A model generated the notes under the pieces. The model was not told the DNA's origin and did no database searches. It saw only the letters and a list, made by a program, of their open reading frames with translations. 64,000 bases of DNA from Flavobacteriaceae bacterium. Its GTDB lineage: Bacteria; Bacteroidota; Bacteroidia; Flavobacteriales; Flavobacteriaceae. Location: positions 35,741 to 99,740 of the forward strand of contig JAENXC010000015.1 of NCBI GenBank assembly GCA_016649715.1, given 5' to 3'. The position numbers and the translations under genes are program-made. Positions 24,995-34,772 of this stretch are shown piece by piece. The number at the start of each line of letters is the position of its first letter. The first letter of the stretch is position 1.

Positions 24995-25883
24995 ACTCCT
25001 AAACTATCTCCACCTTCATTTTATAGTCTTCATCTGGGGTTTCACGGCCGTTTTGGGCGCGTTGATTTCATTGGAAGCCATTCCTCTGGTTTGGTACCGG
25101 ATGCTTTTGGCAACCCTGATTATTTTCGTTTTTTTGAAATTCAGAAAAGAGAAACTGAAATTTTCATTGAAAACTTTGGCAGGTTTTGCCTTGGCGGGAA
25201 TTATTATCGCGCTGCATTGGCTTACGTTTTTTGGAGCGATAAAAGCATCGAATGTTTCGGTAACACTTGCCGTGCTTTCAACGGGAGCTTTTTTTGCTTC
25301 AATATTAGAACCTCTTATTTACGGAAGAAAAGTCATAATCTACGAAGTGTTGTTCGGGCTCATAGTTGTGGCGGGACTTTACATCATTTTTGATGTGGAT
25401 TCTTCAAATACTTTAGGAATTGTTTTGGCACTCTGTTCGGCATTTTTAAGCGCCCTTTTTTCAGTAATAAACGGGAAATTTGTTTTGAAAAACAAAGCAT
25501 CTGTCATTTCCTTTTATGAATTGCTGTTTGGCGTAATTGGAATAAGTATTTATTTGGCTTTTTCGGGGAAATTCACCACGGATTTTTTCACGGTTTCCGC
25601 CCACGACTGGATCTATTTATTGATTTTGGCATCGGCCTGCACGGCATATGCTTTTATAGCATCCATACACGTTATGAAATGGATAAGCCCTTATACAGTA
25701 ATGCTTACCATAAATATGGAACCCGTTTACGGAATCATTTTGGCACTCATCGTCTTGGGTGATTCTGAAAACATGAGCCCACAATTTTATTATGGTGCCG
25801 TTATAATCCTGCTTACCGTAATTACAAACGGAATCATCAAAATAACGCAGGAAAGAAAACGTAGAAGATTGTCCAACACCTAA
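24981..25883 (+). CDS. EamA/DMT-family transporter
   Basis: 300 residues, ten hydrophobic segments in two EamA repeats (about 5-135 and 150-290). The first carries [20 protein letters not shown] and [20 protein letters not shown]; the second ends in [20 protein letters not shown], the conserved Glu-Pro helix. The gene overlaps the LptF/G gene by 14 bp. Substrate unknown; family members export amino acids or other small metabolites. Confidence 0.9.
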   Translation: MRNDKLLNYLHLHFIVFIWGFTAVLGALISLEAIPLVWYRMLLATLIIFVFLKFRKEKLKFSLKTLAGFALAGIIIALHWLTFFGAIKASNVSVTLAVLSTGAFFASILEPLIYGRKVIIYEVLFGLIVVAGLYIIFDVDSSNTLGIVLALCSAFLSALFSVINGKFVLKNKASVISFYELLFGVIGISIYLAFSGKFTTDFFTVSAHDWIYLLILASACTAYAFIASIHVMKWISPYTVMLTINMEPVYGIILALIVLGDSENMSPQFYYGAVIILLTVITNGIIKITQERKRRRLSNT

Positions 25884-25935
25884 AACAAAATTTTATCTTT
25901 GTACACCAATCCTTTACAAAACGAAGGAACTCATT

Positions 25936-26889
25936 ATGGAATATCTTGACTTTGAACTCCCCATAAAAGAACTGCAGGAACAATACGAAAAGGCTTGTCT
26001 TATTGGCCAAGAAAGCGATGTGGATGTCTCCAATACCTGCAAACAGATTGAAAAAAAGCTGAACGATGCCAAGAAGGAAATATACAAAAACCTTACCCCA
26101 TGGCAGCGTGTGCAACTTTCCCGGCATCCGGACCGCCCTTACACCATGGATTACATAAATGCGATTTGCGGCGATTCATTTCTGGAAATACACGGCGATA
26201 GAGGTTTTAAAGACGACAAAGCAATGGTTGGCGGCCTCGGAAAAATTGGCGACCAAAGCTATATGTTTGTCGGCCAGCAAAAAGGCTATAATACAAAAAC
26301 GCGGCAGTTCAGAAACTTCGGGATGGCAAACCCCGAAGGTTACAGAAAGGCGTTGCGATTGATGAAATCTGCCGAAAAATTTAATGTGCCCGTGGTTTGT
26401 TTTGTGGATACGCCAGGCGCATTTCCAGGATTGGAAGCCGAAGAAAGAGGGCAGGGAGAGGCCATTGCCCGAAACATTTTGGAAATGACACGGCTAAAAG
26501 TGCCGATTATTGTAATAATTATTGGTGAAGGTGCCAGTGGCGGCGCTTTGGGAATAGGCGTTGGCGATAAAGTACTGATGCTCGAAAACACGTGGTACTC
26601 GGTAATTTCGCCCGAAAGCTGTTCTTCCATTTTATGGCGAAGCTGGGAGTTTAAGGAGCAAGCGGCAGAAGCACTTAAACTTACCGCAACAGATATGAAA
26701 AAACTAAAACTCATTGACGAAATAGTAAAAGAACCTTTGGGCGGGGCACACAGCAATCGTGAGAAAACCTTTACAACCGTTGCGGCTGCAATTGTGAAGT
26801 CCTATGAAGCTCTAAAAATGTTATCCCCAACCGAATTGGTAAAAAATAGGATGGAAAAATATTTGGAAATGGGCGAGTTCAAAAGTTAG
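25936..26889 (+). CDS. accA: Acetyl-CoA carboxylase carboxyltransferase, alpha subunit
   Basis: 317 residues, normal length. Typical sequence: [20 protein letters not shown] at the start, [20 protein letters not shown] near residue 53, [17 protein letters not shown] near 116, [20 protein letters not shown] near 155 and [20 protein letters not shown] near 196. Together with AccD it transfers the carboxyl group from biotin to acetyl-CoA, the first step of fatty-acid synthesis. It lies 52 bp after the DMT gene and 168 bp before dnaB. Confidence 0.96.
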   Translation: MEYLDFELPIKELQEQYEKACLIGQESDVDVSNTCKQIEKKLNDAKKEIYKNLTPWQRVQLSRHPDRPYTMDYINAICGDSFLEIHGDRGFKDDKAMVGGLGKIGDQSYMFVGQQKGYNTKTRQFRNFGMANPEGYRKALRLMKSAEKFNVPVVCFVDTPGAFPGLEAEERGQGEAIARNILEMTRLKVPIIVIIIGEGASGGALGIGVGDKVLMLENTWYSVISPESCSSILWRSWEFKEQAAEALKLTATDMKKLKLIDEIVKEPLGGAHSNREKTFTTVAAAIVKSYEALKMLSPTELVKNRMEKYLEMGEFKS

Positions 26890-27057
26890 AATGAACCATA
26901 GCTTAACTTTACGTAAATCCGTGGTGGGAGCCTCGGATTTTTTCTTGGGTTATCAACAATATTTCGGACTTATTAACAGTTCAATTGTTGAAGAGTGGTT
27001 AATATCGAAGGAATAAAAATCCATACTTGCTCTTAACATTTTCTTTACATTCGCTTA

Positions 27058-28611
27058 ATGGAAAAAATCAAACCTCAAACTAGTTTTTCATCTCGCTCCC
27101 CGCAAGTCATATCACTTGAAAAAGGCAAAATACCGCCACAAGCTATTGATTTAGAGGAAGTTGTTCTTGGAGCTTTGATGATTGACAAAAAAGGGGTTGA
27201 TGAAGTAATAGATATTCTACATCCAGAAGTTTTCTACAAACAAGCTCACCAATACATCTTTGAAGCCATTCACGATTTGTTTGAAGACAGCCAACCCGTG
27301 GACTTATTAACCGTTTCTGCCCGACTTAAGAAACAGGGGAAATTGGAAATGGCGGGAGGCGAGTTTTATTTGATACAATTGACCCAAAAAGTGTCTTCTT
27401 CGGCACATATTGAGTTCCATGCGCGCATTGTTCTTCAGAAATATATTCAACGGAGTTTGATAAAAATATCAAACGAAATAATCGAGGATTCCTATAATGA
27501 AAGCACCGACGTTTTTGACCTTTTAGACACTGCCGAAGCAAAATTATACGAGGTAACACAGGGAAACATAAAACGATCTTCCGAAACGGCACAAAACCTC
27601 GTAATCCAAGCCAAGAAACGAATTGAGGAAATAGCCAACAAAGAAGGGCTTTCCGGAATTCCTTCCGGTTTTGCAAAAGTGGACAAACTCACTTCCGGTT
27701 GGCAGCCCAGTGATTTGATTATTATCGCCGCCCGTCCCGGTATGGGTAAAACTGCTTTAACGCTTTCCATGGCGCGGAACATAGCCGTGGAACACAATAT
27801 TCCAGTGGCTTTTTTCTCTTTGGAAATGTCGTCCGTACAGTTAATAACCCGTTTGATTTCTTCGGAAACACTTTTGAGTTCAGAAAAACTCCGAACCGGA
27901 AACCTTGAAAAACATGAGTGGGAACAGCTTAACGTAAAAGTAAAAGGCCTCGAAAAAGCGCCGCTTTTTATTGATGATAGTCCGTCGCTATCCATTTTTG
28001 ATTTACGAGCAAAAGCTCGAAGACTTTCGTCCCAACACGGCATTAAACTCATCATTGTGGATTATTTGCAGTTGATGACCGCGGGTGGAAGCCAAAAAGG
28101 AGGGAACCGCGAGCAGGAAATCTCTACCATTTCCAGAAACCTAAAAGCATTGGCGAAGGAATTGAACATCCCTGTAATTGCACTTTCACAGCTTTCACGA
28201 GCCGTTGAAACCCGCGGTGGCAGCAAACGCCCATTGCTTTCCGATCTGCGTGAATCTGGGGCAATTGAACAGGATGCCGATATTGTTTCCTTTATTTACC
28301 GTCCGGAATACTACAAAATTGACGAGTGGGATGATGAGGAACATACTCCAACTGCCGGACAGGCAGAATTTATCGTTGCCAAGCATCGAAATGGAGGTTT
28401 GGATGAAATCCGTTTGAAATTTATCGGTCATCTCGGGAAGTTCGAGAGCCTTGCCGATTACGATATGCCAACGGAAATCCATTCCCGAATGAACGATGCC
28501 GCCAACGACGACACTTTTAAAACAAAGAATCTACCTTCGCCCAACGAAGCCTTCGGAAGTTCGATGAACAATGATTTTTCTGTGGAAGAGGATAATGATG
28601 TGCCATTTTAA
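27058..28611 (+). CDS. dnaB: Replicative DNA helicase
   Basis: 517 residues. The N-terminal DnaB domain (QAIDLEEVVLGALMIDKKGV near residue 28) is followed by the RecA-like motor with Walker A ARPGMGKTALTLSMAR near 224, Walker B LIIVDYLQLM near 322 and SQLSRAVETRGGSKRP near 379. No intein interrupts it. It unwinds DNA ahead of the fork as a hexamer and recruits primase. A 40-residue polar tail ends in an acidic stretch. A secreted protein gene follows 46 bp later. Confidence 0.97.
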   Translation: MEKIKPQTSFSSRSPQVISLEKGKIPPQAIDLEEVVLGALMIDKKGVDEVIDILHPEVFYKQAHQYIFEAIHDLFEDSQPVDLLTVSARLKKQGKLEMAGGEFYLIQLTQKVSSSAHIEFHARIVLQKYIQRSLIKISNEIIEDSYNESTDVFDLLDTAEAKLYEVTQGNIKRSSETAQNLVIQAKKRIEEIANKEGLSGIPSGFAKVDKLTSGWQPSDLIIIAARPGMGKTALTLSMARNIAVEHNIPVAFFSLEMSSVQLITRLISSETLLSSEKLRTGNLEKHEWEQLNVKVKGLEKAPLFIDDSPSLSIFDLRAKARRLSSQHGIKLIIVDYLQLMTAGGSQKGGNREQEISTISRNLKALAKELNIPVIALSQLSRAVETRGGSKRPLLSDLRESGAIEQDADIVSFIYRPEYYKIDEWDDEEHTPTAGQAEFIVAKHRNGGLDEIRLKFIGHLGKFESLADYDMPTEIHSRMNDAANDDTFKTKNLPSPNEAFGSSMNNDFSVEEDNDVPF

Positions 28612-28657
28612 TAATATGTAAATACTCTGGCTTAATAATTGTCGTTATCTTCGCACA

Positions 28658-29917
28658 ATGACACGTTTTATTTTAATTCTATTTCTTTTACTTTTTTCGA
28701 TAAAAGCTTCAGCTTCATATATCCTAATCCCCATGGATGCCGATTCTCAGAAGGAACATTTAAAAGCTTACGGTATTACTTATTGGGTTTTGGAAAAGCA
28801 TCAAAAAGTAAAGTGGCTACTCAACTATCGCGGCGGTTCTTTTTTAATGCCTGATTCTGCCGAAATACAAAAGGAATGTCAGATCCGCGGAGTTTCTTTT
28901 GAAGTGATTTCCGATAGTAAAACCGAACAAATCCTTACCGACATTAGTAGTCCGTCTGTGAATATGGACGCCGTTGTGCTTGAAAAAGCTCCTAAAATTG
29001 CGGTCTATTCCCCAAAAGGAAACCTTCCGTGGGACGATGCCGTGACGATGGTCTTAACGTATGCTGAAATTCCATACACTGTAATCTATGACGAAGAAGT
29101 TCTGGGCGACCAGTTAATCCTTTACGATTGGCTGCATTTGCATCACGAAGATTTCACGGGCCAATACGGAAAATTTTACCGTGCCTATCGCTCTGCGCCG
29201 TGGTATATAGAAGAAAAGAAAAACTCCGAGGCGCTTGCCACAAAGTTGGGCTACAATAAAGTTTCCGAAGAGAAACTTGACGTTGCAAAAAAAATCCGCG
29301 ATTACGTAATTGGCGGTGGGTTTATGTTCGCAATGTGCAGCGCGACTGACAGTTTTGACATCGCCCTTTCCGCCGAAGGTGTGGATATTTGCGAGCCCAT
29401 GTTTGACGGCGACCCAAGCGAACCAGGCTATCAAAGTAAAATTGATTACAGCAAAACCTTCGCCTTTAAAGATTTTATTTTGGAGCGAAGCCCGATGGTC
29501 TATGAGTTTTCGAGTATCGATATGACTGATAAGCGAAGGGTTTCAAAGGAAACCGATTACTTCACCTTAATGGACTTCTCTGCCAAGTGGGATCCAATCC
29601 CGACGATGCTTTGCCAAAACCACACTGCTTTGGTAAAAGGTTTTATGGGGCAGACCACCGCATTCGACCCCGACGAAATTAAAGCGAATGTCCTGATTAT
29701 GGGCGAAAACAAGAGCAGTGGCGAAGCTCGCTACATTCATGGAATAAAAGGGAAAGGTTTTTTCACTTTTTATGGCGGACACGATCCGGAAGACTATCAG
29801 CACAGGGTAGGAGATGCAAAAACTGAATTGGCGCTTCACCCAAATTCGCCGGGCTATCGGCTTATTTTGAACAATGTTTTGTTTCCGGCTGCAAAGAAGA
29901 AAAAGCAGAAAACTTAA
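28658..29917 (+). CDS. Secreted protein often labelled asparagine synthetase B, real function unknown
   Basis: 419 residues with a signal peptide (RFILILFLLLFSIKASA). No glutaminase Cys2 start and no ATP-pyrophosphatase loop (SGGxDS) are present, so the asparagine synthetase label used for relatives downstream of dnaB is not supported. Residues 110-330 look like a glutamine-amidotransferase-like or ThuA-like fold: KIAVYSPKGNLPWDDAVTMV, VIGGGFMFAMCSATDSFDIA with a nucleophile-like Cys after a beta strand, and GKGFFTFYGGHDPEDYQHR near 365. It is probably periplasmic. Confidence 0.7.
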   Translation: MTRFILILFLLLFSIKASASYILIPMDADSQKEHLKAYGITYWVLEKHQKVKWLLNYRGGSFLMPDSAEIQKECQIRGVSFEVISDSKTEQILTDISSPSVNMDAVVLEKAPKIAVYSPKGNLPWDDAVTMVLTYAEIPYTVIYDEEVLGDQLILYDWLHLHHEDFTGQYGKFYRAYRSAPWYIEEKKNSEALATKLGYNKVSEEKLDVAKKIRDYVIGGGFMFAMCSATDSFDIALSAEGVDICEPMFDGDPSEPGYQSKIDYSKTFAFKDFILERSPMVYEFSSIDMTDKRRVSKETDYFTLMDFSAKWDPIPTMLCQNHTALVKGFMGQTTAFDPDEIKANVLIMGENKSSGEARYIHGIKGKGFFTFYGGHDPEDYQHRVGDAKTELALHPNSPGYRLILNNVLFPAAKKKKQKT

Positions 29918-30146
29918 AATCTGTTAACTGTGTTTCTAAAATGAAGAATTCAGGATTTATACGGATAAGTATATTCTTTTAAAAAATTCACTATTCCATT
30001 AGTTATCAATATATTTTTAGTAGTTATTTCAAGCACATCTTCAAAATGATGATCGGTGACGAGAATTCACTTTTCGGCATTCAAGGTAAAAAATTGAAAA
30101 TGCTGCGATAAGCGGGAAGATGGGCGCGGAGATTCATACAGACTAT
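29918..30146. other. Spacer between convergent genes
   Basis: About 230 bp between the convergent ends of the secreted protein and the M1 peptidase genes. No clear terminator, ORF or repeat seen. Confidence 0.4.
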
Positions 30147-31781
30147 TTATTCGGTGATTTTTTCAGAATTCACATAAAAATCCTTTTTGATTTCCATCGT
30201 TTCAATGACCGATGGAAATTCCTTGGTTTTCCATTCCGAAGTTGGGCGAATCCATTCTTCTTTTCCGTCGATTACGGCAATTACTGGCATATCAAAGTTT
30301 TTAATAATATCAGTATATTTAAATTTTAAGATGTTTCCATTGAGGGAATATTCCACTTTTGGAACCATAGTAGTTCGCAGGTATTGTTCAAAAAATGCAG
30401 TGAGATCCAGTCCGCTTTTTTGGCTGATGTAATCTTCAACCTGTTTAGTAATTACGGTTTGGTGGTAAAATTCTTTGTTCAAACCACGAAGGATACTTCG
30501 CCATTTTTCGTCATCGTCAATGAGTTGGCGAATGTTGTGAAGCATGTTTCCCCCTTTGTAATACATATCGCTACTTCCGGAATTGTCAACGTTGTACTGC
30601 CCAATTATGGGGCGATCGTTCATAATCTTTTTTCGGGTACCGATAACATATTCCGAAGAAGCCTTTTTTCCGAAGTAATAATCCAAATACAGGTTTTCCG
30701 AATAATTTGCAAACCCTTCGTGGACCCACATATCGGCCACATCTTTACTGGTAATGCTGTTGGCGAACCACTCGTGGCCGCTTTCGTGGATGATTATAAA
30801 ATCAAACTTCAGTCCCCAGCCGGTTTCTGAAAGGTCGCGACCCAAATACCCGTTTTCAAACTTGTTGCCGTAGGTTACGCTGCTTTGGTGCTCCATTCCC
30901 AAATAGGGTGCTTCCACCAGCTTGTAACCGTCTTCATAAAAAGGGTATGGGCCAAACCAATGCTCAAAAGCTTCCATCATCATCGGCGCCTGTTTGAACT
31001 GCTCTTTTGCCTTTGCTTTATTTTCGCGAAGCACATAATAATCCATATCCAACATTCCTTTTTCGCCTTTGTACTTTTCGCCCCAATGCACATAATCGCC
31101 AATGTTAATGTCCACACCGTAAGCGTTTATGGGGTTTACCACTTGCCACACCCAGGTTTTTGTAGAGTCGTTTTCAATTACTTTTATCAATCTTCCGTTG
31201 CTAACATCCATTAAATTTTTTGGAGCGGTCACCGAAATTGTGATGCCATTATCGGGCTCATCAGAAGGATGATCCTTCAATGGCCACCAAACGCTGGAGC
31301 CAATGCCTTCGTTGGAAGTGGCAATAAAATCTTTGCCGTTACTGTCTTTTGTCCAAGTGAAACCTCCGTCCCAAGGTGGACGTTTTCCAACGATTGGTTT
31401 CCCCGAGAAAAAGATTATTAATTTTTCTTCCTTACCTTTTTGTTGATTTTTTTGAAGTTTTAAGAAATGTGCGTCTCCTTCAGAAGTGAATGAAATCTCC
31501 TTTCCGTCCTGAAGGATTTTATCGATTTTCATTGGGGCTTGCAGGTCAATCTGCATCACATTGTTCGGTTTCAAAACTTTATATGTAATGGTATTGCTGC
31601 CTTCAATAGTTTTTTCGGAAGAGTTTACCGCCACTTTCAAATCATAGTAGGTAACATCCCACCAGGCCCTTTCGGGCGTTATGCTGCCGCGAAGGGTATC
31701 GTCACGGGTGAATTCCTGTTGGGAGAAAATTGAATTAACTGAGAAAATACAGAATGAAATAAATAATACTTTTTTCAACAT
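30147..31781 (-). CDS. Secreted M1-family metallopeptidase
   Basis: 544 residues with a signal peptide (KKVLFISFCIFSVNSIFSQQ). N-terminal beta domain to about residue 230; the exopeptidase-type loop APYLGMEHQS near 291-300; zinc motif HESGHEW at 332-338 with the third ligand Glu in HEGFANYSENLYLDYYF about 20 residues later. It removes residues from the N terminus of peptides outside the cytoplasm. Shorter than aminopeptidase N (about 870) because the C-terminal helical domain is reduced. A four-helix-bundle element lies just upstream of its start. Confidence 0.92.
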   Translation of the reverse strand: MLKKVLFISFCIFSVNSIFSQQEFTRDDTLRGSITPERAWWDVTYYDLKVAVNSSEKTIEGSNTITYKVLKPNNVMQIDLQAPMKIDKILQDGKEISFTSEGDAHFLKLQKNQQKGKEEKLIIFFSGKPIVGKRPPWDGGFTWTKDSNGKDFIATSNEGIGSSVWWPLKDHPSDEPDNGITISVTAPKNLMDVSNGRLIKVIENDSTKTWVWQVVNPINAYGVDINIGDYVHWGEKYKGEKGMLDMDYYVLRENKAKAKEQFKQAPMMMEAFEHWFGPYPFYEDGYKLVEAPYLGMEHQSSVTYGNKFENGYLGRDLSETGWGLKFDFIIIHESGHEWFANSITSKDVADMWVHEGFANYSENLYLDYYFGKKASSEYVIGTRKKIMNDRPIIGQYNVDNSGSSDMYYKGGNMLHNIRQLIDDDEKWRSILRGLNKEFYHQTVITKQVEDYISQKSGLDLTAFFEQYLRTTMVPKVEYSLNGNILKFKYTDIIKNFDMPVIAVIDGKEEWIRPTSEWKTKEFPSVIETMEIKKDFYVNSEKITE

Positions 31782-31794
31782 AATAATTTTTTTA

Positions 31795-31829
31795 AATCAC
31801 AAATCACAAATCACAAATCGCAAAATTCC
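31795..31829. repeat. Heptamer repeat arm (aaatcac)n, left of four-helix gene 1
   Basis: Five tandem heptamers, aaatcac three times, then aaatcgc and aaaattc. The opposite arm at 32207-32246 carries the same heptamers inverted, so the gene between them would lie in the loop of a stem. Confidence 0.7.
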
Positions 31830-31837
31830 ATATTTCT

Positions 31838-32194
31838 TTATCTCGATTTTCTTTTTTCAACAATTGCAGAAAAAATCTTTCTTAGTTCATCGGCCTCATT
31901 AATTAATTCAACCAAATTTATAGCATATTGGTTATTAAAATCATTTTGCAATAATTTTAACCAAAGAAGCGATTCTTTTGCTTCCTTCCTGCATATTTTA
32001 ATTCTGAAATCAAAATCCTTATCACTCACATGTTCATTTGATTCAATATAGTTAGCGGCTACAGACCCTGAAGATCTAATTAGTTGTTTCCCATCTTCAA
32101 CATTTGCAATACTTTTCTGAAATGAATAAACTAACTTTCGAACAGATTTTGCAAACAAGTATGTTCTAATTTCCAAATCATAAGGTTTTTCCAT
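31838..32194 (-). CDS. Four-helix-bundle protein (S23/IVP type), copy 1
   Basis: 118 residues. The pattern RTYLFAKSVRKLVYSFQKSI, then QLIRSSGSVAANYIES, then KICRKEAKESLLWLKLL and LINEADELRKIFSAIV matches the four-helix-bundle family first found in 23S rRNA intervening sequences, related to the Avd accessory protein of diversity-generating retroelements. Its molecular role outside those settings is unknown. The gene is flanked by inverted heptamer repeats and is squeezed between the stop of the M28 gene and the start of the M1 gene. Confidence 0.85.
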   Translation of the reverse strand: MEKPYDLEIRTYLFAKSVRKLVYSFQKSIANVEDGKQLIRSSGSVAANYIESNEHVSDKDFDFRIKICRKEAKESLLWLKLLQNDFNNQYAINLVELINEADELRKIFSAIVEKRKSR

Positions 32195-32206
32195 AAATGA
32201 ATTTTC

Positions 32207-32246
32207 TTATATCTTTTGTGATTTGTGATTTGTATTTTTTGTGATT
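32207..32246. repeat. Heptamer repeat arm (gtgattt)n, right of four-helix gene 1
   Basis: ttgtgatttgtgatttg and a further tgtgatttc are the reverse complement of the arm at 31795-31829. The arm ends 2 bp before the stop codon of the M28 peptidase gene. Confidence 0.7.
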
Positions 32247-32248
32247 TC

Positions 32249-33601
32249 TTATCTAAACACCGAATTCGGAAAAACAACAACGCTCTCAAAACCATTTTTT
32301 CCAACAGAAGCTACGCCGAAAAATGAATTGTCAATCACAATTCCTTCCAAAGTAAACTCCGAAACATCGCCAACGTAACGACTGTGGTTCCAAGTGGGCG
32401 AAGTGGTATCGCGCCAATAAATTTTATAACCAAGGGCGCCATCAACTTTTTCCCATTTCAATTTTGCGGAAGCTTCCACAACGCCGCCAATGGCCACATT
32501 TTTTGGTTCGGGTGGGGCAGAGGCGATGCTTGCCAAATTTATTGCGTTTACAGCTGTGAGTTTCGCGGCATAACCGAAATTTACAAATTCCAGTTTGTCG
32601 CCGTATTCAATACCGTTTTCAGTCCTTAAATCTTGATGCTGGTGGTTGTAATCTTCATGTGCCTCCATAATCCTGATGCCTGCCCAACCCAAATCATTGA
32701 ACGGCCGATGGTGTCCACCACGCCCAAAACGGTCCAATCGGTAAACCATCATCGGGTTCATTTCCGGCATATAAGTCTGTGTTGTTTTATACACATAACG
32801 TGCAAGCTGGCGCGAAATACCATCAACTTCGCCGCCGTAAAAACGCCTCATTTGGCGTTCGCGCTCTGTTTCGGTTGGCGGAACTGGCTCGCTGAAAATC
32901 CTGAAATCACGATTGCTTATTACCCCGTCAAGACCTTTTATGTTGCCAATCATATCATTATTAAAAACCCCGATAATTTCCCAACCGTTCTTTTTGGCGT
33001 ATTCGGCAAAACCTTTTCCTCCAAACAAACCTTGTTCTTCACCGCTCAAACCCAAATAAATGATGCTATTTTCAAATTTATATTTTGAAAGAACCCGTGC
33101 CGCTTCAATGGTTCCTGCCATTCCGCTGGCGTTGTCGTTGGCGCCGGGAGCGTCTTTTGTGAAATCACTGCCATCGCTATTTCGGGAATCTATGTCGCCA
33201 CTCATAATGATGTAGCGGTTGGGGTATTTAGTTCCTTTTTGAACTGCGGCTACATTCACAATCCAAGTGTCGGTTGGCACGCGATCATTGCCTTCGGCTT
33301 TTACCAAATCTTTTTGGTAAAAAACGTTTAGACAATTGTTGCAGCCTTTTGAAATAGTTTCAAATTCACTTTTAATCCATCTTCGCGCTGCGCCAATTCC
33401 GCGTGTGTTGCTTAGTGTGTCACTAAAAGTATTGCGTGTTCCGAAATTGGCAAGTGTAGTTATATCGGTCTCAATTCTTTCCGAGGAAACCGAATTAATA
33501 ATATCGTAGATCTGCCCGTCCGACAGGCGGGTTTTTTGATCGGTTTGGGAAAAAACAGTGAGCGAAATGCTTAAAATAAAACAGGATAGCAGGTACTTCA
33601 T
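32249..33601 (-). CDS. Secreted M28-family zinc peptidase with fibronectin-like C terminus
   Basis: 450 residues, signal peptide (YLLSCFILSISLTVFSQ). The M28 catalytic part spans about 90-350: IIMSGDIDSRNSDGSDFTKD (zinc-ligand Asp region), PGANDNASGMAGTIEAARVL, LGLSGEEQGLFGGKGFAEYA (Glu-Glu general base and ligand), NNDMIGN and ERQMRRFYGG. Residues 365-445 form a fibronectin-III-like strand pattern (AKLKWEKVDGALGYKIYWRD). Secreted aminopeptidase or carboxypeptidase activity is likely; the specificity is not readable. Confidence 0.9.
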   Translation of the reverse strand: MKYLLSCFILSISLTVFSQTDQKTRLSDGQIYDIINSVSSERIETDITTLANFGTRNTFSDTLSNTRGIGAARRWIKSEFETISKGCNNCLNVFYQKDLVKAEGNDRVPTDTWIVNVAAVQKGTKYPNRYIIMSGDIDSRNSDGSDFTKDAPGANDNASGMAGTIEAARVLSKYKFENSIIYLGLSGEEQGLFGGKGFAEYAKKNGWEIIGVFNNDMIGNIKGLDGVISNRDFRIFSEPVPPTETERERQMRRFYGGEVDGISRQLARYVYKTTQTYMPEMNPMMVYRLDRFGRGGHHRPFNDLGWAGIRIMEAHEDYNHQHQDLRTENGIEYGDKLEFVNFGYAAKLTAVNAINLASIASAPPEPKNVAIGGVVEASAKLKWEKVDGALGYKIYWRDTTSPTWNHSRYVGDVSEFTLEGIVIDNSFFGVASVGKNGFESVVVFPNSVFR

Positions 33602-33754
33602 CGGTAGGAATTTTGTTTAAAAATACCAAAAAAGAAAGTCAAAGACCTACTTGGCAGTAAAAAACCTAACAGGTTTTTCTCCTAAGCTGAAATAATTTCA
33701 GCAGACAAGTAAAAAATTTTGGGATTGTGTATTTAACCTGGTGAATCCAGCCAT

Positions 33755-34618
33755 TTAATTTTCACCAACCACGGCTAACTTCCTTCCGTCTGGACTTATC
33801 GCCATTCGCGATATATTTTTGATTCCGTATTCTTCAAGAGAAGCCACTCTGTTCCATTCCGGTTCGCCCAGAGTGTCGTACATATAGAGTTTGTTGCCGC
33901 TACCAACGAGAATTTGTGTGTCATTGATCCAAACGTAGTCCTGTATACCGATGGGCAATTCGCAAACAAAGAAGCTTTCATAGGAATTCATGTCTAATAA
34001 ATACAAATCCAAATTCCCTTCCTCGTTTACCAATGAATAGCTCATTGAAGCGGTTTTCGGAACTTTTTGAAGTGATCTTCCTGCTTTGTAAAACAGGGTG
34101 TCTGCGCTTTTTGATGGTAAATCAATCAGTACTAAATCCATTTTATCGCCATCCAAAACAGTTGCGAGCATTTTTTGGTCGTTGTAAAAAGCGAAGTATG
34201 CAACTTGCAAATCTTTAATTATTTCTGAAGATTTTCCTGTTTCTGAACTGTAACGATACAAACGCTGCAATCCGTCTTTGTCCAACCTAACAGCTGCCAA
34301 ATCATCATTCGAAGGAAATTTTTGCGGGGAAAATTCGCCGCCATCAGTTTTGGAGTTAACCCATTTCTGAAGTTTTGAAGTTAGATTGTATTCTGAAATA
34401 TCTGTTTGTCCATCATTGTTTCCAGCGAAAACGAGCGTTTCATTTGAAATGAAGGATGGTTGATTGTCATAACCTTCATTGTTTGAAATATTCTGGGCAT
34501 TTAGCAATTCCAGACCTTCGTAAGCTGGGGCAATATCAAAAATATAGACTTCGGTGTTTTCTTGTGCGAACGTGAAATTAGCAGTTAAGACTATGGATAG
34601 GAAAAGGAGCTTTTTCAT
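33755..34618 (-). CDS. Secreted beta-propeller (TolB/WD40-like) protein
   Basis: 287 residues, signal peptide (KKLLFLSIVLTANFTFAQ). Repeated strand motifs with DG/N turns: QPSFISNETLVFAGNNDGQT, LAAVRLDKDGLQRLYRYSSE, KMLATVLDGDKMDLVLIDL, QILVGSGNKLYMYDTLGEPE and RMAISPDGRKLAVVGEN. This pattern is of TolB-like propeller blades, about five visible. It probably binds a ligand in the periplasm; no catalytic residues are seen. Isolated gene with small palindromes on both sides. Confidence 0.7.
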   Translation of the reverse strand: MKKLLFLSIVLTANFTFAQENTEVYIFDIAPAYEGLELLNAQNISNNEGYDNQPSFISNETLVFAGNNDGQTDISEYNLTSKLQKWVNSKTDGGEFSPQKFPSNDDLAAVRLDKDGLQRLYRYSSETGKSSEIIKDLQVAYFAFYNDQKMLATVLDGDKMDLVLIDLPSKSADTLFYKAGRSLQKVPKTASMSYSLVNEEGNLDLYLLDMNSYESFFVCELPIGIQDYVWINDTQILVGSGNKLYMYDTLGEPEWNRVASLEEYGIKNISRMAISPDGRKLAVVGEN

Positions 34619-34671
34619 TGTAATTTAATTTTTCTTCAAAAATAGCAAACTCTGCGCCATAAAATTTATAA

Positions 34672-34715
34672 CCACGAATGCACGAATATTTATTGGATTA
34701 TTCGTGCATTCGCGG
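34672..34715. repeat. Hairpin with cacgaat words
   Basis: ccacgaatgcacgaata (34672-34688) pairs with ttattcgtgcattcgcgg (34698-34715). It lies between the propeller gene and the acyl-CoA dehydrogenase gene. Such cacgaat hairpins are frequent between genes in Bacteroidota. Confidence 0.75.
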
Positions 34716-34772
34716 CATAAAAACCTACCAGATTTTCCTCCTCTGGCTGAGAAGTGAAAACCTTGTAGAATA

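Noticed and set aside
28658..29917. Asparagine synthetase B
   Set aside because: No N-terminal catalytic Cys of a glutaminase domain, no SGGxDS loop, and a signal peptide is present.
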